Shown: positions 16,470-25,510, counted from the stretch's first letter. The stretch is DNA of 64,000 nucleotides from Paraburkholderia ferrariae NBRC 106233 (GCF_000685035.1 NZ_BAYB01000018.1:186001-250000); one strand, 5' to 3'. Notes: generated by a model from the sequence alone, not told the origin. Translations and numbers: made by a program.

Positions 16470-17508
16470 TGTTTCGACGCCCGCATTCGCGGCATCAAGC
16501 GGGGAAACGGGGGGTGTCCCCTCTGCCACGAAGCGCGCGAAGCCGCGCATCGAACTGGCGCGGCTGCGCGACTTCGCGTTGCTGCCGGCGCTGCTGCTGC
16601 TCGTCGCGATTGGCGGCTTCGTCAGCCCGAGCTTTCTCACGAAGGCCAATCTCATCAGCGTGCTTGGCGCTTCGGCCGCACTGGCGCTCGTCGTGCTCGC
16701 CGAATCGCTCATCGTGCTGACCGGCAAGTTCGATCTCTCGCTCGAATCGACCGTCGGCATCGCGCCCGCGGTCGGGGCCATGCTCGTCATGCCGGCCGCC
16801 TCGGCGGGCTTCGGGCTCGAATGGCCGGCCTTTGTGGGGCTGATTGCGATTCTCGCGGTGGGCGCGCTGATCGGCTTCATCAACGGTTTTCTCGTCGTGC
16901 GGCTGCGCCTGAACGCCTTCATCGTCACGCTCGCCATGCTGATCGTGCTGCGCGGCATGCTGGTGGGCGCAACCAAGGGCGGCACGCTGTTCGACATGCC
17001 GCCTTCGTTCTTCGCGCTCGCCACCACCATCGTGCTCGGGCTGCCGCTTTCGGTGTGGCTCGCCGCGGTCGCCTTCGCGGTGGCCGCGTTCATGCTGCGC
17101 TATCACCGCGTGGGCCGCGCGCTCTATGCGATCGGCGGCAACCCGGATGCGGCGCGTGCCGCGGGCATTCGCGTCGAGCGCATCACGTGGGGGGTGTTCG
17201 TGCTCGGCAGCATCCTGGCAGCGGCGGGCGGCCTCATCGTCACGGGCTATGTGGGCGCCATCAACGCGAACCAGGGCAACGGCATGATCTTCACCGTGTT
17301 CGCGGCGGCCGTGATCGGCGGCATCTCGCTGGACGGCGGCAAGGGGACCATGCTCGGGGCGCTCCTCGGCGTGCTGCTGCTCGGCGTGGTACAGAACCTG
17401 CTCACGCTCGCCCAGGTGCCTTCGTTCTGGGTCCAGGCGATCTATGGCGCGATCATCCTCGGCTCGCTGATGGTGGCGCGGCTGGCGGGCGGCGAAGCGC
17501 AGAACTGA
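16459..17508 (+). CDS. Sugar ABC transporter permease
   Basis: A 349-residue RbsC-type inner-membrane permease with about eight to ten hydrophobic segments, beginning near residue 35 (FALLPALLLLVAIGGFVSPS). It includes the conserved GFINGFLVVRLRLNAFIVTLA region and the EAA-like IGGNPDAARAAGIRV loop that contacts the ATPase. The ATG at 16459 has AAGGAG ten bases upstream and overlaps the end of the ATPase gene; an in-frame ATG nine codons earlier has no such site. It is the third gene of the importer. Confidence 0.95.
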   Translation: MKPSVSTPAFAASSGETGGVPSATKRAKPRIELARLRDFALLPALLLLVAIGGFVSPSFLTKANLISVLGASAALALVVLAESLIVLTGKFDLSLESTVGIAPAVGAMLVMPAASAGFGLEWPAFVGLIAILAVGALIGFINGFLVVRLRLNAFIVTLAMLIVLRGMLVGATKGGTLFDMPPSFFALATTIVLGLPLSVWLAAVAFAVAAFMLRYHRVGRALYAIGGNPDAARAAGIRVERITWGVFVLGSILAAAGGLIVTGYVGAINANQGNGMIFTVFAAAVIGGISLDGGKGTMLGALLGVLLLGVVQNLLTLAQVPSFWVQAIYGAIILGSLMVARLAGGEAQN

Positions 17509-17529
17509 ACGGCAACGCGGAGAACGAAT

Positions 17530-17856
17530 ATGACGAGCGGCTCACTGCATACCGACGCGCGCCTCATCCTGCTGGCCCCCGAGGACAACTGCCTGATCGC
17601 GGCGGCACGGCTCGAAGCGGGCGCCACGGTCGAAATCGAAGGGGAGCGCGTGACGCTTGCGAAGACGATCGACCTGGGCCACAAGGTCGCGCGGCGCGCG
17701 CTCGCGCAGGACGAGAAGGTGCTGCGCTACGGCGCGCCCATCGGCCATGTGACCGGGCCCGTGGCGCGCGGCGAGCATCTGCACACGCACAACCTCGAAA
17801 GCGATTATCTGCCCACCTATACGCACGATGCGGGCCACGCGTTCGTGTCCCACTGA
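17530..17856 (+). CDS. UxaA-family dehydratase, small N-terminal (SAF-like) subunit
   Basis: A 108-residue protein corresponding to the N-terminal SAF-like domain of altronate/galactarate dehydratases (GHKVARRALAQDEKVLRYG, then PIGHVTGPVARGEHLHTHN). In this subfamily the dehydratase is split into a small and a large subunit; the large one starts 48 bp downstream. Together they should dehydrate an aldonic acid to a 2-keto-3-deoxy acid. In this context that would be L-fuconate to 2-keto-3-deoxy-L-fuconate. Family assignment is good; the substrate is inferred from neighbours. Confidence 0.88.
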   Translation: MTSGSLHTDARLILLAPEDNCLIAAARLEAGATVEIEGERVTLAKTIDLGHKVARRALAQDEKVLRYGAPIGHVTGPVARGEHLHTHNLESDYLPTYTHDAGHAFVSH

Positions 17857-17904
17857 TTCGTGCGTCAAAGAAAAGCGGCACTGCCGCCCGCAGGACACTC
17901 CGTC

Positions 17905-19203
17905 ATGACCGACACCGAAGTCACTCCGCATCTCGAAGGCTGGCTGCGCAGCGATGGCCGCAAAGGCATCCGCAACGTGGTTGCGGTGGCCTATCTCGTC
18001 GAATGCGCGCATCACGTGGCGCGCGAGATCGTCGCGCAGTTTCGCGCACCGCTCGACGCGTTCGACGGCGATGCGCCGTTCGACCACCCGCACGAGCCGC
18101 CCGTGCATCTGATCGGCTTTCCGGGCTGCTATCCCAACAGCTATGCCGAGAAGATGGTGCAGCGGCTCACCACCCACCCGAACGTGGGTGCGGTGCTGTT
18201 CGTCTCGCTCGGCTGCGAGAGCATGAACAAGCACTACCTCGCGGAGCAGGTGCGGGCGAGCGGCAGACCCGTAGAAGTCCTGACGATTCAGGAAAAAGGC
18301 GGCACGCGCAGCACGATCCAGTACGGCATGGACTGGGTGCGCGAAGCTCGCCAAACGCTTGCTGCGCAGAAAAAAGTGCCCATGCGGATCGACGAACTCG
18401 TGGTGGGGACGATCTGCGGCGGCTCGGACGGCACGAGCGGCATTACGGCGAATCCGGCCGTGGGGCGCGCGTTCGACCATCTGATCGAAGCGGGCGCAAG
18501 CTGCATTTTCGAGGAAACCGGCGAGCTGGTGGGCTGCGAATACCACATGAAAAACCGGGCCGCGCGGCCCGAACTGGGCGACGCCATCGTGGCGTGCGTG
18601 GCGAAGGCCGCGCGCTACTACTCGATACTTGGCCACGGTTCGTTTGCCGTGGGCAACGCCGATGGCGGCCTCACCACGCAGGAAGAAAAGTCGCTCGGCG
18701 CCTACGCGAAGAGCGGCGCTTCGCCTATCGTCGGCATCGTGAAGCCCGGCGACGTGCCGCCCACGGGCGGCCTCTATCTGCTCGACGTGGTGCCGGACGG
18801 CGAGCCGCGCTTCGGCTTTCCCAACATCAGCGACAACGCCGAAATTGCCGAGCTGATTGCCTGCGGCGCGCACGTGATCCTCTTCACCACGGGGCGCGGG
18901 TCGGTGGTGGGCTCGGCGCTTGCACCCGTCATCAAGGTGTGCGCGAATCCGCTCACGTACCGCAATCTGGCCGGCGATATGGACATCGATGCGGGACGCA
19001 TTCTGGAAGGCCGCGCGACGCTCGACGAAGTGGGCCGCGAAGTGTTCGACACGACGCTTGCCGTGGCGGCGGGCGCACGCTCGAAGTCGGAGGCGCTCGG
19101 GCACCAGGAATTCATCCTCACGTACAAGACGTTCGAGCCGGTGGGTCCGGCGTGCCTGCCCGCGGGCGCGCGTGCGCGGGTGGTCGAGATTGCCCCGCAT
19201 TGA
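17905..19203 (+). CDS. UxaA-family dehydratase, large C-terminal subunit (probable L-fuconate dehydratase)
   Basis: A 432-residue protein matching the catalytic C-terminal part of altronate dehydratase/galactarate dehydratase. Landmarks are DGRKGIRNVVAVAYLVEC, PGCYPNSYAEKM, SLGCESMN, the IQEKGGTRSTI segment, CGGSDGTSGITANP, and near the end TTGRGSVVGSALAPVIKVCANP. The ATG at 17905 keeps the usual N-terminus; an earlier in-frame ATG at 17860 directly follows the preceding stop and adds an unlikely leader. It replaces the enolase-superfamily L-fuconate dehydratase used in many bacteria. Function follows from the operon. Confidence 0.9.
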   Translation: MTDTEVTPHLEGWLRSDGRKGIRNVVAVAYLVECAHHVAREIVAQFRAPLDAFDGDAPFDHPHEPPVHLIGFPGCYPNSYAEKMVQRLTTHPNVGAVLFVSLGCESMNKHYLAEQVRASGRPVEVLTIQEKGGTRSTIQYGMDWVREARQTLAAQKKVPMRIDELVVGTICGGSDGTSGITANPAVGRAFDHLIEAGASCIFEETGELVGCEYHMKNRAARPELGDAIVACVAKAARYYSILGHGSFAVGNADGGLTTQEEKSLGAYAKSGASPIVGIVKPGDVPPTGGLYLLDVVPDGEPRFGFPNISDNAEIAELIACGAHVILFTTGRGSVVGSALAPVIKVCANPLTYRNLAGDMDIDAGRILEGRATLDEVGREVFDTTLAVAAGARSKSEALGHQEFILTYKTFEPVGPACLPAGARARVVEIAPH

Positions 19204-19258
19204 CGGGCGCGGCGCGAGGCGTAATCTTTCACTACTGCTTTTTCGGGAGGCATGAGGC

Positions 19259-20299
19259 ATGGCGCAGGAATTGCATCCGCAGGTGGGAACGAGGCGCCGC
19301 ATCGGACGCAGCGCGCTCGAAGCCAGCGCACTGAGCCTCGGTACGGCGCCGCTGGGCGGTCTCTACCGCGATCTCACCGAGGAAGAGGCGCAGGCCACGG
19401 TCGATGCCGCGTGGCAAGCCGGCATCCGCTTCTTCGACACGGCGCCGCACTACGGCCACACCAAGGCCGAGCATCGGCTGGGCGCGGCGCTGCGGCGCTA
19501 TCCGCGCAGCGAATACGTGCTTTCGACCAAGGTGGGGCGCCGCTTCGTGCCGCGCACGCACGTCGATGACGGCAGCGAAGGCTGGCAGAACCCGTTGCCC
19601 TTCGAAGCGATTTACGACTACACGTATGGCGGCATTCTGCGTTCGTTCGAGGACAGCCAGCAGCGCATGGGCATCGTCGATATCGATATCCTGCTCGTGC
19701 ACGACATTGGCCGCTATACGCATGGCGACCGGCATCCGCATTACTGGCAGCAACTCACCGAAGGCGGCGGCTTCCGGGCGCTCGACGAATTGCGCGCGGC
19801 AGGCACGGTGAAGGCCGTGGGCTTCGGCGTGAACGAGCGCGAAGTGATACTCGAAGCGATGAGCGAGTTCGAGATCGACTGTGCGCTGCTCGCGGGCCGC
19901 TATACGCTGCTGGAGCAGGCGCCGCTGGACGATCTGCTGCCCGCGTGCCTCGAGCGCGGGGTGAGCATCCTGCTGGGCGGCGCGTTCAATTCGGGCATAC
20001 TCGCGCGGGGCCTGAGCGGCGAGCGCAAATTCAATTACGGCGATGCGCCGCCCGACGTGATCGATCGCGTCGCGCGGCTCGATGCGATATGTCACAGCTT
20101 CGGGGTGCCGCTCGCCGCCGCCGCGCTGCAGTTTCCGTATGCGCATCCTGCCGTGGCCACCGTGCTCAACGGCGCGCGCAGCGCCGCCGAAGTGCGCGAG
20201 AACGCCGCGTCGTTCTCGCGGCCCATTCCCGCCGACCTGTGGCTCGCGCTGCGCGACGAAGGACTCGTCGATCCGCGCGCACCGTTGCCGGCGGCCTGA
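19259..20299 (+). CDS. Aldo/keto reductase, probable L-fucose (D-threo-aldose type) dehydrogenase
   Basis: A 346-residue AKR-fold oxidoreductase. The catalytic tetrad is visible: Asp and Tyr in FFDTAPHYGHTKAEH, Lys in LSTKVGRR and His in LLVHDIGRY. The C-terminal part carries the NAD(P)-binding AKR elements. Relatives oxidise L-fucose, L-galactose or D-arabinose to the 1,5-lactone. The start at 19259 has GGGAGG eight bases before; an out-of-frame ATG at 19252 is ignored. It would feed the lactonase encoded one base after its stop. Confidence 0.9.
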   Translation: MAQELHPQVGTRRRIGRSALEASALSLGTAPLGGLYRDLTEEEAQATVDAAWQAGIRFFDTAPHYGHTKAEHRLGAALRRYPRSEYVLSTKVGRRFVPRTHVDDGSEGWQNPLPFEAIYDYTYGGILRSFEDSQQRMGIVDIDILLVHDIGRYTHGDRHPHYWQQLTEGGGFRALDELRAAGTVKAVGFGVNEREVILEAMSEFEIDCALLAGRYTLLEQAPLDDLLPACLERGVSILLGGAFNSGILARGLSGERKFNYGDAPPDVIDRVARLDAICHSFGVPLAAAALQFPYAHPAVATVLNGARSAAEVRENAASFSRPIPADLWLALRDEGLVDPRAPLPAA

Positions 20300-20300
20300 C

Positions 20301-21188
20301 ATGACGACACCCGCCGAATCCGCGCAGGTCGATGCCCACCAGCACTACTGGGATCCCTCGCGCGGCGACTATGGATGGCTCACGCCCGCGCTTTCCACAC
20401 TCTATCGCCCCTTCGGCCCGCACGATCTCGCGCCGCTGCGCACGCGGTGCGGCGTGACGCGCACGGTGGTCGTGCAGGCCGCGCCAACGGTGGAGGAAAC
20501 GCGCTATCTGCTGGCCCTTGCGCGCGACGACGATTCGATCGCGGGCGTGGTGGGCTGGGTGCCGCTCGACGATCCGTTGGCGGCGGACATGATCGCGGCA
20601 CTCGCGCGCGAGCCGAAATTCCTCGGTGTGCGGCCCATGCTGCAAGACCTGCCCGACGACGAGTGGATCGCCCGGGCCGATACCGCGCGCGCTGTCGATG
20701 CGCTGATCGCCCACGACCTCGCCTTCGATGCGCTGATTTTCACGCGTCATGCACCTGCGCTCGAAACGTTTATCGCGCGGCATCCGGGGTTGCGCGTGGT
20801 GATCGACCACGGCGCGAAACCGCCTGTACGGGACGACGCGCGAGACGACACGCATGACAGCACGCACGGCGGCCCGGCGATCTCCCCCGCATGGGCCGAG
20901 GCCATCGCGCGGCTCGCACGCTTTCCGCAGGTGTTTTGCAAGCTCTCGGGTCTCGCCACCGAAGCCGCGCCGCGCTGGAACGACGCGACGCTCGAACCGT
21001 ATGTGGCGCATCTGCTCGCTACGTTCGGCCCGCAGCGGCTCATGTGGGGCAGCGACTGGCCGGTGCTCAACCTCAATGGCGACTACGCGGGCTGGCACGC
21101 CTGCGCGACGCGTTTGCTCGAGGGCTTGAGCGCAACGCAGCGCGCGGCGGTGTTCGGTGTGAACGCGGTCGCGTTTTATCGGCTATGA
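20301..21188 (+). CDS. COG3618 amidohydrolase-superfamily lactonase (probable L-fuconolactonase)
   Basis: A 295-residue TIM-barrel hydrolase. The N-terminal VDAHQHYWD gives the metal-binding HxH motif. The C-terminal MWGSDWPV carries the conserved strand-8 Asp. This pattern marks the COG3618 lactonases, one subgroup of which, studied in Burkholderia, hydrolyses L-fucono-1,5-lactone. The ATG at 20301 directly follows the aldo/keto reductase stop, indicating tight coupling. The linker at residues ~170-190 is unusually Asp/Arg/His-rich. Lactonase family is firm; exact lactone inferred. Confidence 0.9.
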   Translation: MTTPAESAQVDAHQHYWDPSRGDYGWLTPALSTLYRPFGPHDLAPLRTRCGVTRTVVVQAAPTVEETRYLLALARDDDSIAGVVGWVPLDDPLAADMIAALAREPKFLGVRPMLQDLPDDEWIARADTARAVDALIAHDLAFDALIFTRHAPALETFIARHPGLRVVIDHGAKPPVRDDARDDTHDSTHGGPAISPAWAEAIARLARFPQVFCKLSGLATEAAPRWNDATLEPYVAHLLATFGPQRLMWGSDWPVLNLNGDYAGWHACATRLLEGLSATQRAAVFGVNAVAFYRL

Positions 21189-21318
21189 GGCGAGCGCGCG
21201 AAATCGGCGTGAAATCGGCACTAAATGAGCACGAACCTTCATCCCTGAAAGCGGCAGCCTGCCTGCGATGCGCGAAACGCACGCAAGGCCTGCGCCGCGA
21301 ATCCAACTGGAGTGGCAG

Positions 21319-22062
21319 ATGGCACAACGACTGGCCGGCAAGACGGCTCTGATTACCGCGGCGGGGCAGGGCATCGGCCTCGCGACCGCCGAACTGTTCG
21401 CGCGCGAAGGCGCGCGCGTGATCGCCACCGATATCCGCCCCGACGCGCTCGCGGCACTGCCGGTGGAGGCGCGCCGCCTCGACGTGCTGGACCCCAAAGC
21501 CATCGAAGCGCTCGCGCGCGAACTGGGCGCCATCGACGTGCTCTTCAACTGCGCGGGTTTCGTGCACGCGGGCTCGGTGCTCGAAGCGAGCGAGGCGGAC
21601 TGGGACTTCGCATTCGACCTGAACGTGAAGGCCATGTACCGCATGATCCGCGCCTTCCTGCCGGCCATGCTCGACGCGGGGCGCGGCTCGATCATCAACA
21701 TGTCGTCGGCGGCGTCGAGCGTGAAGGGCGTGCCCAACCGCTGCGCCTACAGCGCGTCGAAGGCGGCTGTGATAGGGTTGACGAAGTCGGTCGCCGCCGA
21801 TTTCGTGACGCGCGGCATTCGCTGCAACGCCATCTGTCCGGGCACGGTGGCTTCGCCCTCGCTCGAACAGCGCATCGCCACGCAGGCGGGCGCGCAGGGC
21901 ACGACGGTCGATGCGGCGCGCGCGGCGTTCGTCGCGCGTCAGCCGCTCGGGCGCGTCGGCACGCCCGAGGAGATTGCCGCGCTTGCGCTGTATCTCGCCT
22001 CGGACGAGTCGTCGTTCACGACCGGCCAGGCACATGTGATCGACGGAGGCTGGGCGCTTTGA
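21319..22062 (+). CDS. SDR-family dehydrogenase, probable 2-keto-3-deoxy-L-fuconate dehydrogenase
   Basis: A 247-residue classical short-chain dehydrogenase. The cofactor-binding ITAAGQGIGLATAELF is followed by ATDIRPD (acidic residue after beta-2, favouring NAD). NCAGF is present, with the catalytic Ser in IINMSSAASSVKG and Tyr/Lys in YSASKAAVIG. Length and the C-terminal DGGWAL ending match 2-keto-3-deoxy-L-fuconate 4-dehydrogenases. Start chosen at 21319 with GGAG six bases upstream. The product, 2,4-diketo-3-deoxy-L-fuconate, would be the substrate of the next enzyme. Confidence 0.9.
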   Translation: MAQRLAGKTALITAAGQGIGLATAELFAREGARVIATDIRPDALAALPVEARRLDVLDPKAIEALARELGAIDVLFNCAGFVHAGSVLEASEADWDFAFDLNVKAMYRMIRAFLPAMLDAGRGSIINMSSAASSVKGVPNRCAYSASKAAVIGLTKSVAADFVTRGIRCNAICPGTVASPSLEQRIATQAGAQGTTVDAARAAFVARQPLGRVGTPEEIAALALYLASDESSFTTGQAHVIDGGWAL

Positions 22063-22113
22063 GCGCGAGGCGCTCCCCATATCGACCGCCATGATCCAGA
22101 GGAAACTGAGACG

Positions 22114-22962
22114 ATGAAACTGCTTCGCTATGGGCCGAAAGGCCATGAGAAACCGGGCCTCCTCGACGCAGAAGGCCGTATCCGTTCGCTGTCGGGCGCA
22201 GTGGCCGACATTGCCGGCGACGTGCTCTCCGACGCGGGCCTCGCGCAACTGCGCTCGATCGACCCGGAAACGCTGCCGGTCGTCGAGGGCAATCCGCGCC
22301 TCGGCGCGTGCGTGGGCCATATCGGCAAGATGGTGTGCATCGGCCTGAACTACGCCGACCACGCCGCCGAATCCGGCATGCCCGTGCCGCCCGAGCCCGT
22401 GGTGTTCAACAAGTGGACGAGCGCGATCGTCGGCCCGAACGACGACATCGAGATTCCGCGCGGCTCGAAGAAGACCGACTGGGAAGTGGAACTGGGCGTG
22501 GTGATCGGCAAGCACGCGAAGTACGTGGACGAGGCGCATGCGCTCGACTACGTGGCCGGTTATTGCATCGTCAACGACGTTTCGGAGCGCGAATGGCAGA
22601 TCGAGCGCGCCGGCCAGTGGGACAAGGGCAAGGGCTTCGACACCTTCGGCCCGACCGGCCCGTGGCTCGTCACGCGCGACGAGGTGCCCGATCCGCAGAA
22701 CCTGAACCTGTGGCTGGAGGTGGACGGCCACCGCTATCAGAACGGCAACACGCGCACGATGATCTTCCCGGTGGCGAAGCTCGTTTCGTATCTTTCGCAG
22801 TGCATGAGCCTGCAACCGGGCGACGTGATCTCCACCGGCACGCCGCCGGGCGTGGGCATGGGCATCAAGCCGACGCCGGTGTTCCTGAAGGCCGGGCAGA
22901 CGGTGCGGCTGGGCATCCAGGGGCTGGGCGAGCAGGCGCAAAAGACGCGCGCCGCCGAGTGA
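22114..22962 (+). CDS. Fumarylacetoacetate-hydrolase-family protein, probable 2,4-diketo-3-deoxy-L-fuconate hydrolase
   Basis: A 282-residue FAH-fold C-C hydrolase. Metal-binding acidic residues sit in DWEVELGVVIG. The pyruvyl-binding region NDVSEREWQIERAGQWDKGK and the GTPPGVGMGIKP loop are typical of the acylpyruvate hydrolase/diketo-deoxy-fuconate hydrolase branch. It would cleave the diketo acid to pyruvate and L-lactate, completing the route. It is the last gene of the operon, followed by a GC-rich hairpin at 23029 and the 11-bp repeat array. Confidence 0.9.
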   Translation: MKLLRYGPKGHEKPGLLDAEGRIRSLSGAVADIAGDVLSDAGLAQLRSIDPETLPVVEGNPRLGACVGHIGKMVCIGLNYADHAAESGMPVPPEPVVFNKWTSAIVGPNDDIEIPRGSKKTDWEVELGVVIGKHAKYVDEAHALDYVAGYCIVNDVSEREWQIERAGQWDKGKGFDTFGPTGPWLVTRDEVPDPQNLNLWLEVDGHRYQNGNTRTMIFPVAKLVSYLSQCMSLQPGDVISTGTPPGVGMGIKPTPVFLKAGQTVRLGIQGLGEQAQKTRAAE

Positions 22963-23028
22963 TTTTCCGGAGGCGGCTCCTGGGGCGATTCCAGGGGCGG
23001 GCTTTCAAAAGACGTTTCGTTGCTTTGA

Positions 23029-23051
23029 CTGCGGGGCTGCGTGCCCCGTAG
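23029..23051 (+). terminator. Weak candidate terminator after the sugar operon
   Basis: CTGCGGGGC (23029-23037), loop TGCGT, GCCCCGTAG (23043-23051): a 9-bp stem with one G-U pair. It is followed by C-rich rather than T-rich sequence, so intrinsic termination is uncertain. Confidence 0.4.
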
Positions 23052-23093
23052 TCCCCCGCGTTTCGAGCGGTTCTGGTTTCAAGCGGGCGTCAG

Positions 23094-23159
23094 TCAATCG
23101 GTCGTGAATCGACCATCAATCGGTCGTGAATCGCCCATCAATCGACCATCAATCGGCCG
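23094..23159. repeat. 11-bp x 6 tandem repeat running into the thioesterase stop codon
   Basis: Six contiguous 11-mers of the form T(C/G)AATCG(N)(C/T)C(G/A): TCAATCGGTCG, TGAATCGACCA, TCAATCGGTCG, TGAATCGCCCA, TCAATCGACCA, TCAATCGGCCG. The higher-order period is 22 bp. Read on the minus strand, the first unit contains the last codons and TGA of the thioesterase gene, and the other five follow as 3' untranslated sequence. Confidence 0.9.
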
Positions 23160-23592
23160 GCTCGGGCTCCCCGCGCCCGGACGCCTCCCCAAGGCGGCTC
23201 ACCGTACCCTGCGCGAGCGCCACGAGGCGCTCGTCGCCGTCTTCCATCACGAACACGCTGCACTGGCAGGTCGCCTGGTGGCGTCCCGCATGCACGACCC
23301 TCGCGCGCGCCATGAGCGTGCCGTTGAGCGCCGGCCTCAGATAATTGATCTTGTATTCGCCGGTCACCACGCGCGGCCCGAGGGCGAGCGCGCCCGCGAA
23401 AGTCAGCGCGTTATCGGCCAGGTAGCTGATCACGCCGCCGTGCACGAAGCCGTGCTGCTGCCGCAGTTCGTCGCGAACCGGCAGCCTGAGCGTCAGCTCG
23501 CCCGCGCCGACGTGCATCAGTTCCGTGCCGAGCAGCACGCTGAACGGCTGCGCGTGGAGGGCACCGCGCGCGCGATCTACGAGATCAGTCAT
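23149..23592 (-). CDS. PaaI-type hotdog-fold thioesterase
   Basis: A 147-residue hotdog-fold protein that probably hydrolyses acyl-CoA or phenylacetyl-CoA-like thioesters. The motif QQHGFVHGGVISYLADNALTF carries the HGG signature and the downstream catalytic Asp of PaaI-like thioesterases; YKINYLRPALNGTL forms the central strands. Start taken at the ATG at 23592. An in-frame ATG at 23661 adds an Arg/Pro-rich leader with no family counterpart. Its 3' end is part of the 11-bp tandem repeat. Substrate unknown. Confidence 0.88.
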   Translation of the reverse strand: MTDLVDRARGALHAQPFSVLLGTELMHVGAGELTLRLPVRDELRQQHGFVHGGVISYLADNALTFAGALALGPRVVTGEYKINYLRPALNGTLMARARVVHAGRHQATCQCSVFVMEDGDERLVALAQGTVSRLGEASGRGEPEPAD

Positions 23593-23876
23593 CGTTGGGT
23601 TCCCCGGGGCCAGCCCGCATGGTTTCCTAACCACTCTAGGAAGCGGGTCGCGGCGGCGCAAGGTGAATTGCAGGAAAGCGGGACTAAATTGTTGCGAAAA
23701 ATGCGCGGAATCCGGCGAGCATTATTTCGAGCCTGCATGCGCGGTGCATTTTGCGCAGTTTTTTCGCGGTTTAAGGCTCAAAAAAACGTTTGCGCGGCCG
23801 TAAACGCAGATTGGGCGCGAGCGACCCCATGCTGCGCGCCGCACTTTCCTCAGCCACCCCATCCCAGGTGTTCAAG

Positions 23877-25499
23877 ATGTTCAGCAAGATCAAGGTCGCT
23901 TCCGGCCTGTTGTGTGTGCTCGTTGCGTTCTGCGTGCTGCAGCTCGTGACGGAAGGGCTCGGTTTCTGGGCGCTCACGCGCACCCACGACGACGTGGACG
24001 ACCTCTCCCGCGTGGCGCTGCGCCAGACCAACGCCGCCAACGAAACCACCCAGCATTTGATGGACGCGCGCATCAACCTCTCGCGCGCGGGCACGCGCAT
24101 GGTGCGCGGCGGCACGGAACCCACCGATATCGTCGATCACGCGCGCGAGCAGCTTGCCGAGGCGGACCGCTCGTTCGCCGCGCTGGTGGACGTGCCGCCC
24201 GTGGACGAGGACGACCGCGCGCACGTGGAAGCGCTCGCGCAGCGCTACCAGGTGTTCCGCAAGGCGCTGGGCGAGCTGGCCCAGGATCTGGACGCGAACA
24301 ACATCCAGGCGTTCCTCGACCAGCCCACGCAGTCCTACCAGGACGCCTACCTCGCCGAACTGCACAGCTTCGCGCAATACAGCGCGGCGGCGAGCCGCGA
24401 CTCGCTCGATTCGATCGACTCGCGCATGGCGCTCTTTCGCGCCGTCGGCCTGGCGATCCTCGTTGGCCTGATCGCGCTGGTGGCGGGCGTGTACGCCGGG
24501 CTGCGGCGCGGCGTGGTCGCGCCGCTCGAAGAAGCGGGCCGCCATTTCGACCGCATCGCGCGCGGGCGTCTGGACGAGCGCGTGATCGCGCGCGGCGACA
24601 ACGAGATCGGCCGGCTCTTCAGCGGCCTCGCGACCATGCAGGCGAGCCTCGCGCGCACGGTGCACACGGTGCGAGAGACGGCGAGCTCGATTCACGTGGG
24701 CGCGAACGAGATCGCGACCGGCAACGCCGATCTGTCCGCCCGCACGGAGTCGCAGGCCGCTTCGCTCGAAGAAACGGCCGCGAGCATGGAGGAACTCACG
24801 GGCACCGTGCGCAACACGGCCGACAACGCCCGCGAGGCGAGCACGCTGGCCGACGCGGCGCTCAACGCCACGGCGCGCGGCACCTCGGTCGTGAACGAGG
24901 TGGTCGAGCGCATGCAGGGCATTGCGGACAGCTCGGACAAGATCGCCGAGATCATCGGCGTGATCGACGGCATCGCGTTCCAGACCAACATCCTCGCGCT
25001 GAACGCGGCGGTGGAGGCGGCGCGCGCGGGCGAGCAGGGACGCGGCTTCGCCGTGGTGGCGGGCGAGGTGCGCGGCCTCGCGCAGCGCAGCGCCCAGTCG
25101 GCCAAGGAGATCAAGACGCTCATCAGCGAGTCGGTGGCGCAGATCCGCGGCGGCTCCGAACTGGTGGCGCGGGCGGGCGACGCGATGGAGGAAGTCTCGA
25201 CTTCGATCTCGCGCGCCACGCAGATGATGGCGGGCATCAGCGCCTCGTCGCTCGAACAGAGTTCGGGCATCGAGCAGGTCAATCAGGCCGTGGCCCAGAT
25301 GGATCAGATGACGCAGCAGAACGCGGCGCTCGTGGAAGAGGCGGCCGCCGCCGCTTCGTCGCTGCACGAGCAGACGCGACAACTGGCCAATGCCGTCGCG
25401 GCCTTCGAGATTTCGCCGGCCGTGCTGGCCGAAGGGCGGGCGCTGGCTTCGGGTTCGGACCTGCGCAGCGAGCCCGGTGCGCGGATGGCGCTGGGCTGA
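23877..25499 (+). CDS. Methyl-accepting chemotaxis protein
   Basis: A 540-residue transmembrane chemoreceptor. TM1 is at about residues 8-30. A ~155-residue four-helix-bundle periplasmic sensor follows (Tar-like, no PAS/Cache signs). TM2 is near 190-212 (GLAILVGLIALVAGVYAGL), then HAMP and the long cytoplasmic signalling coiled coil with the highly conserved hairpin tip (IDGIAFQTNILALNAAVEAA, then RAGEQGRGFAVVAGEVR). It lacks a C-terminal NWETF-type pentapeptide. The ATG at 23877 gives a normal N-terminus. Stand-alone, followed by a good terminator. Ligand unknown. Confidence 0.95.
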   Translation: MFSKIKVASGLLCVLVAFCVLQLVTEGLGFWALTRTHDDVDDLSRVALRQTNAANETTQHLMDARINLSRAGTRMVRGGTEPTDIVDHAREQLAEADRSFAALVDVPPVDEDDRAHVEALAQRYQVFRKALGELAQDLDANNIQAFLDQPTQSYQDAYLAELHSFAQYSAAASRDSLDSIDSRMALFRAVGLAILVGLIALVAGVYAGLRRGVVAPLEEAGRHFDRIARGRLDERVIARGDNEIGRLFSGLATMQASLARTVHTVRETASSIHVGANEIATGNADLSARTESQAASLEETAASMEELTGTVRNTADNAREASTLADAALNATARGTSVVNEVVERMQGIADSSDKIAEIIGVIDGIAFQTNILALNAAVEAARAGEQGRGFAVVAGEVRGLAQRSAQSAKEIKTLISESVAQIRGGSELVARAGDAMEEVSTSISRATQMMAGISASSLEQSSGIEQVNQAVAQMDQMTQQNAALVEEAAAAASSLHEQTRQLANAVAAFEISPAVLAEGRALASGSDLRSEPGARMALG

Positions 25500-25510
25500 T
25501 CCCGGCCCCG

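Noticed and set aside
23094..23159. CRISPR or IS end
   Set aside because: Contiguous 11-mers without spacers; no transposase or target duplication.
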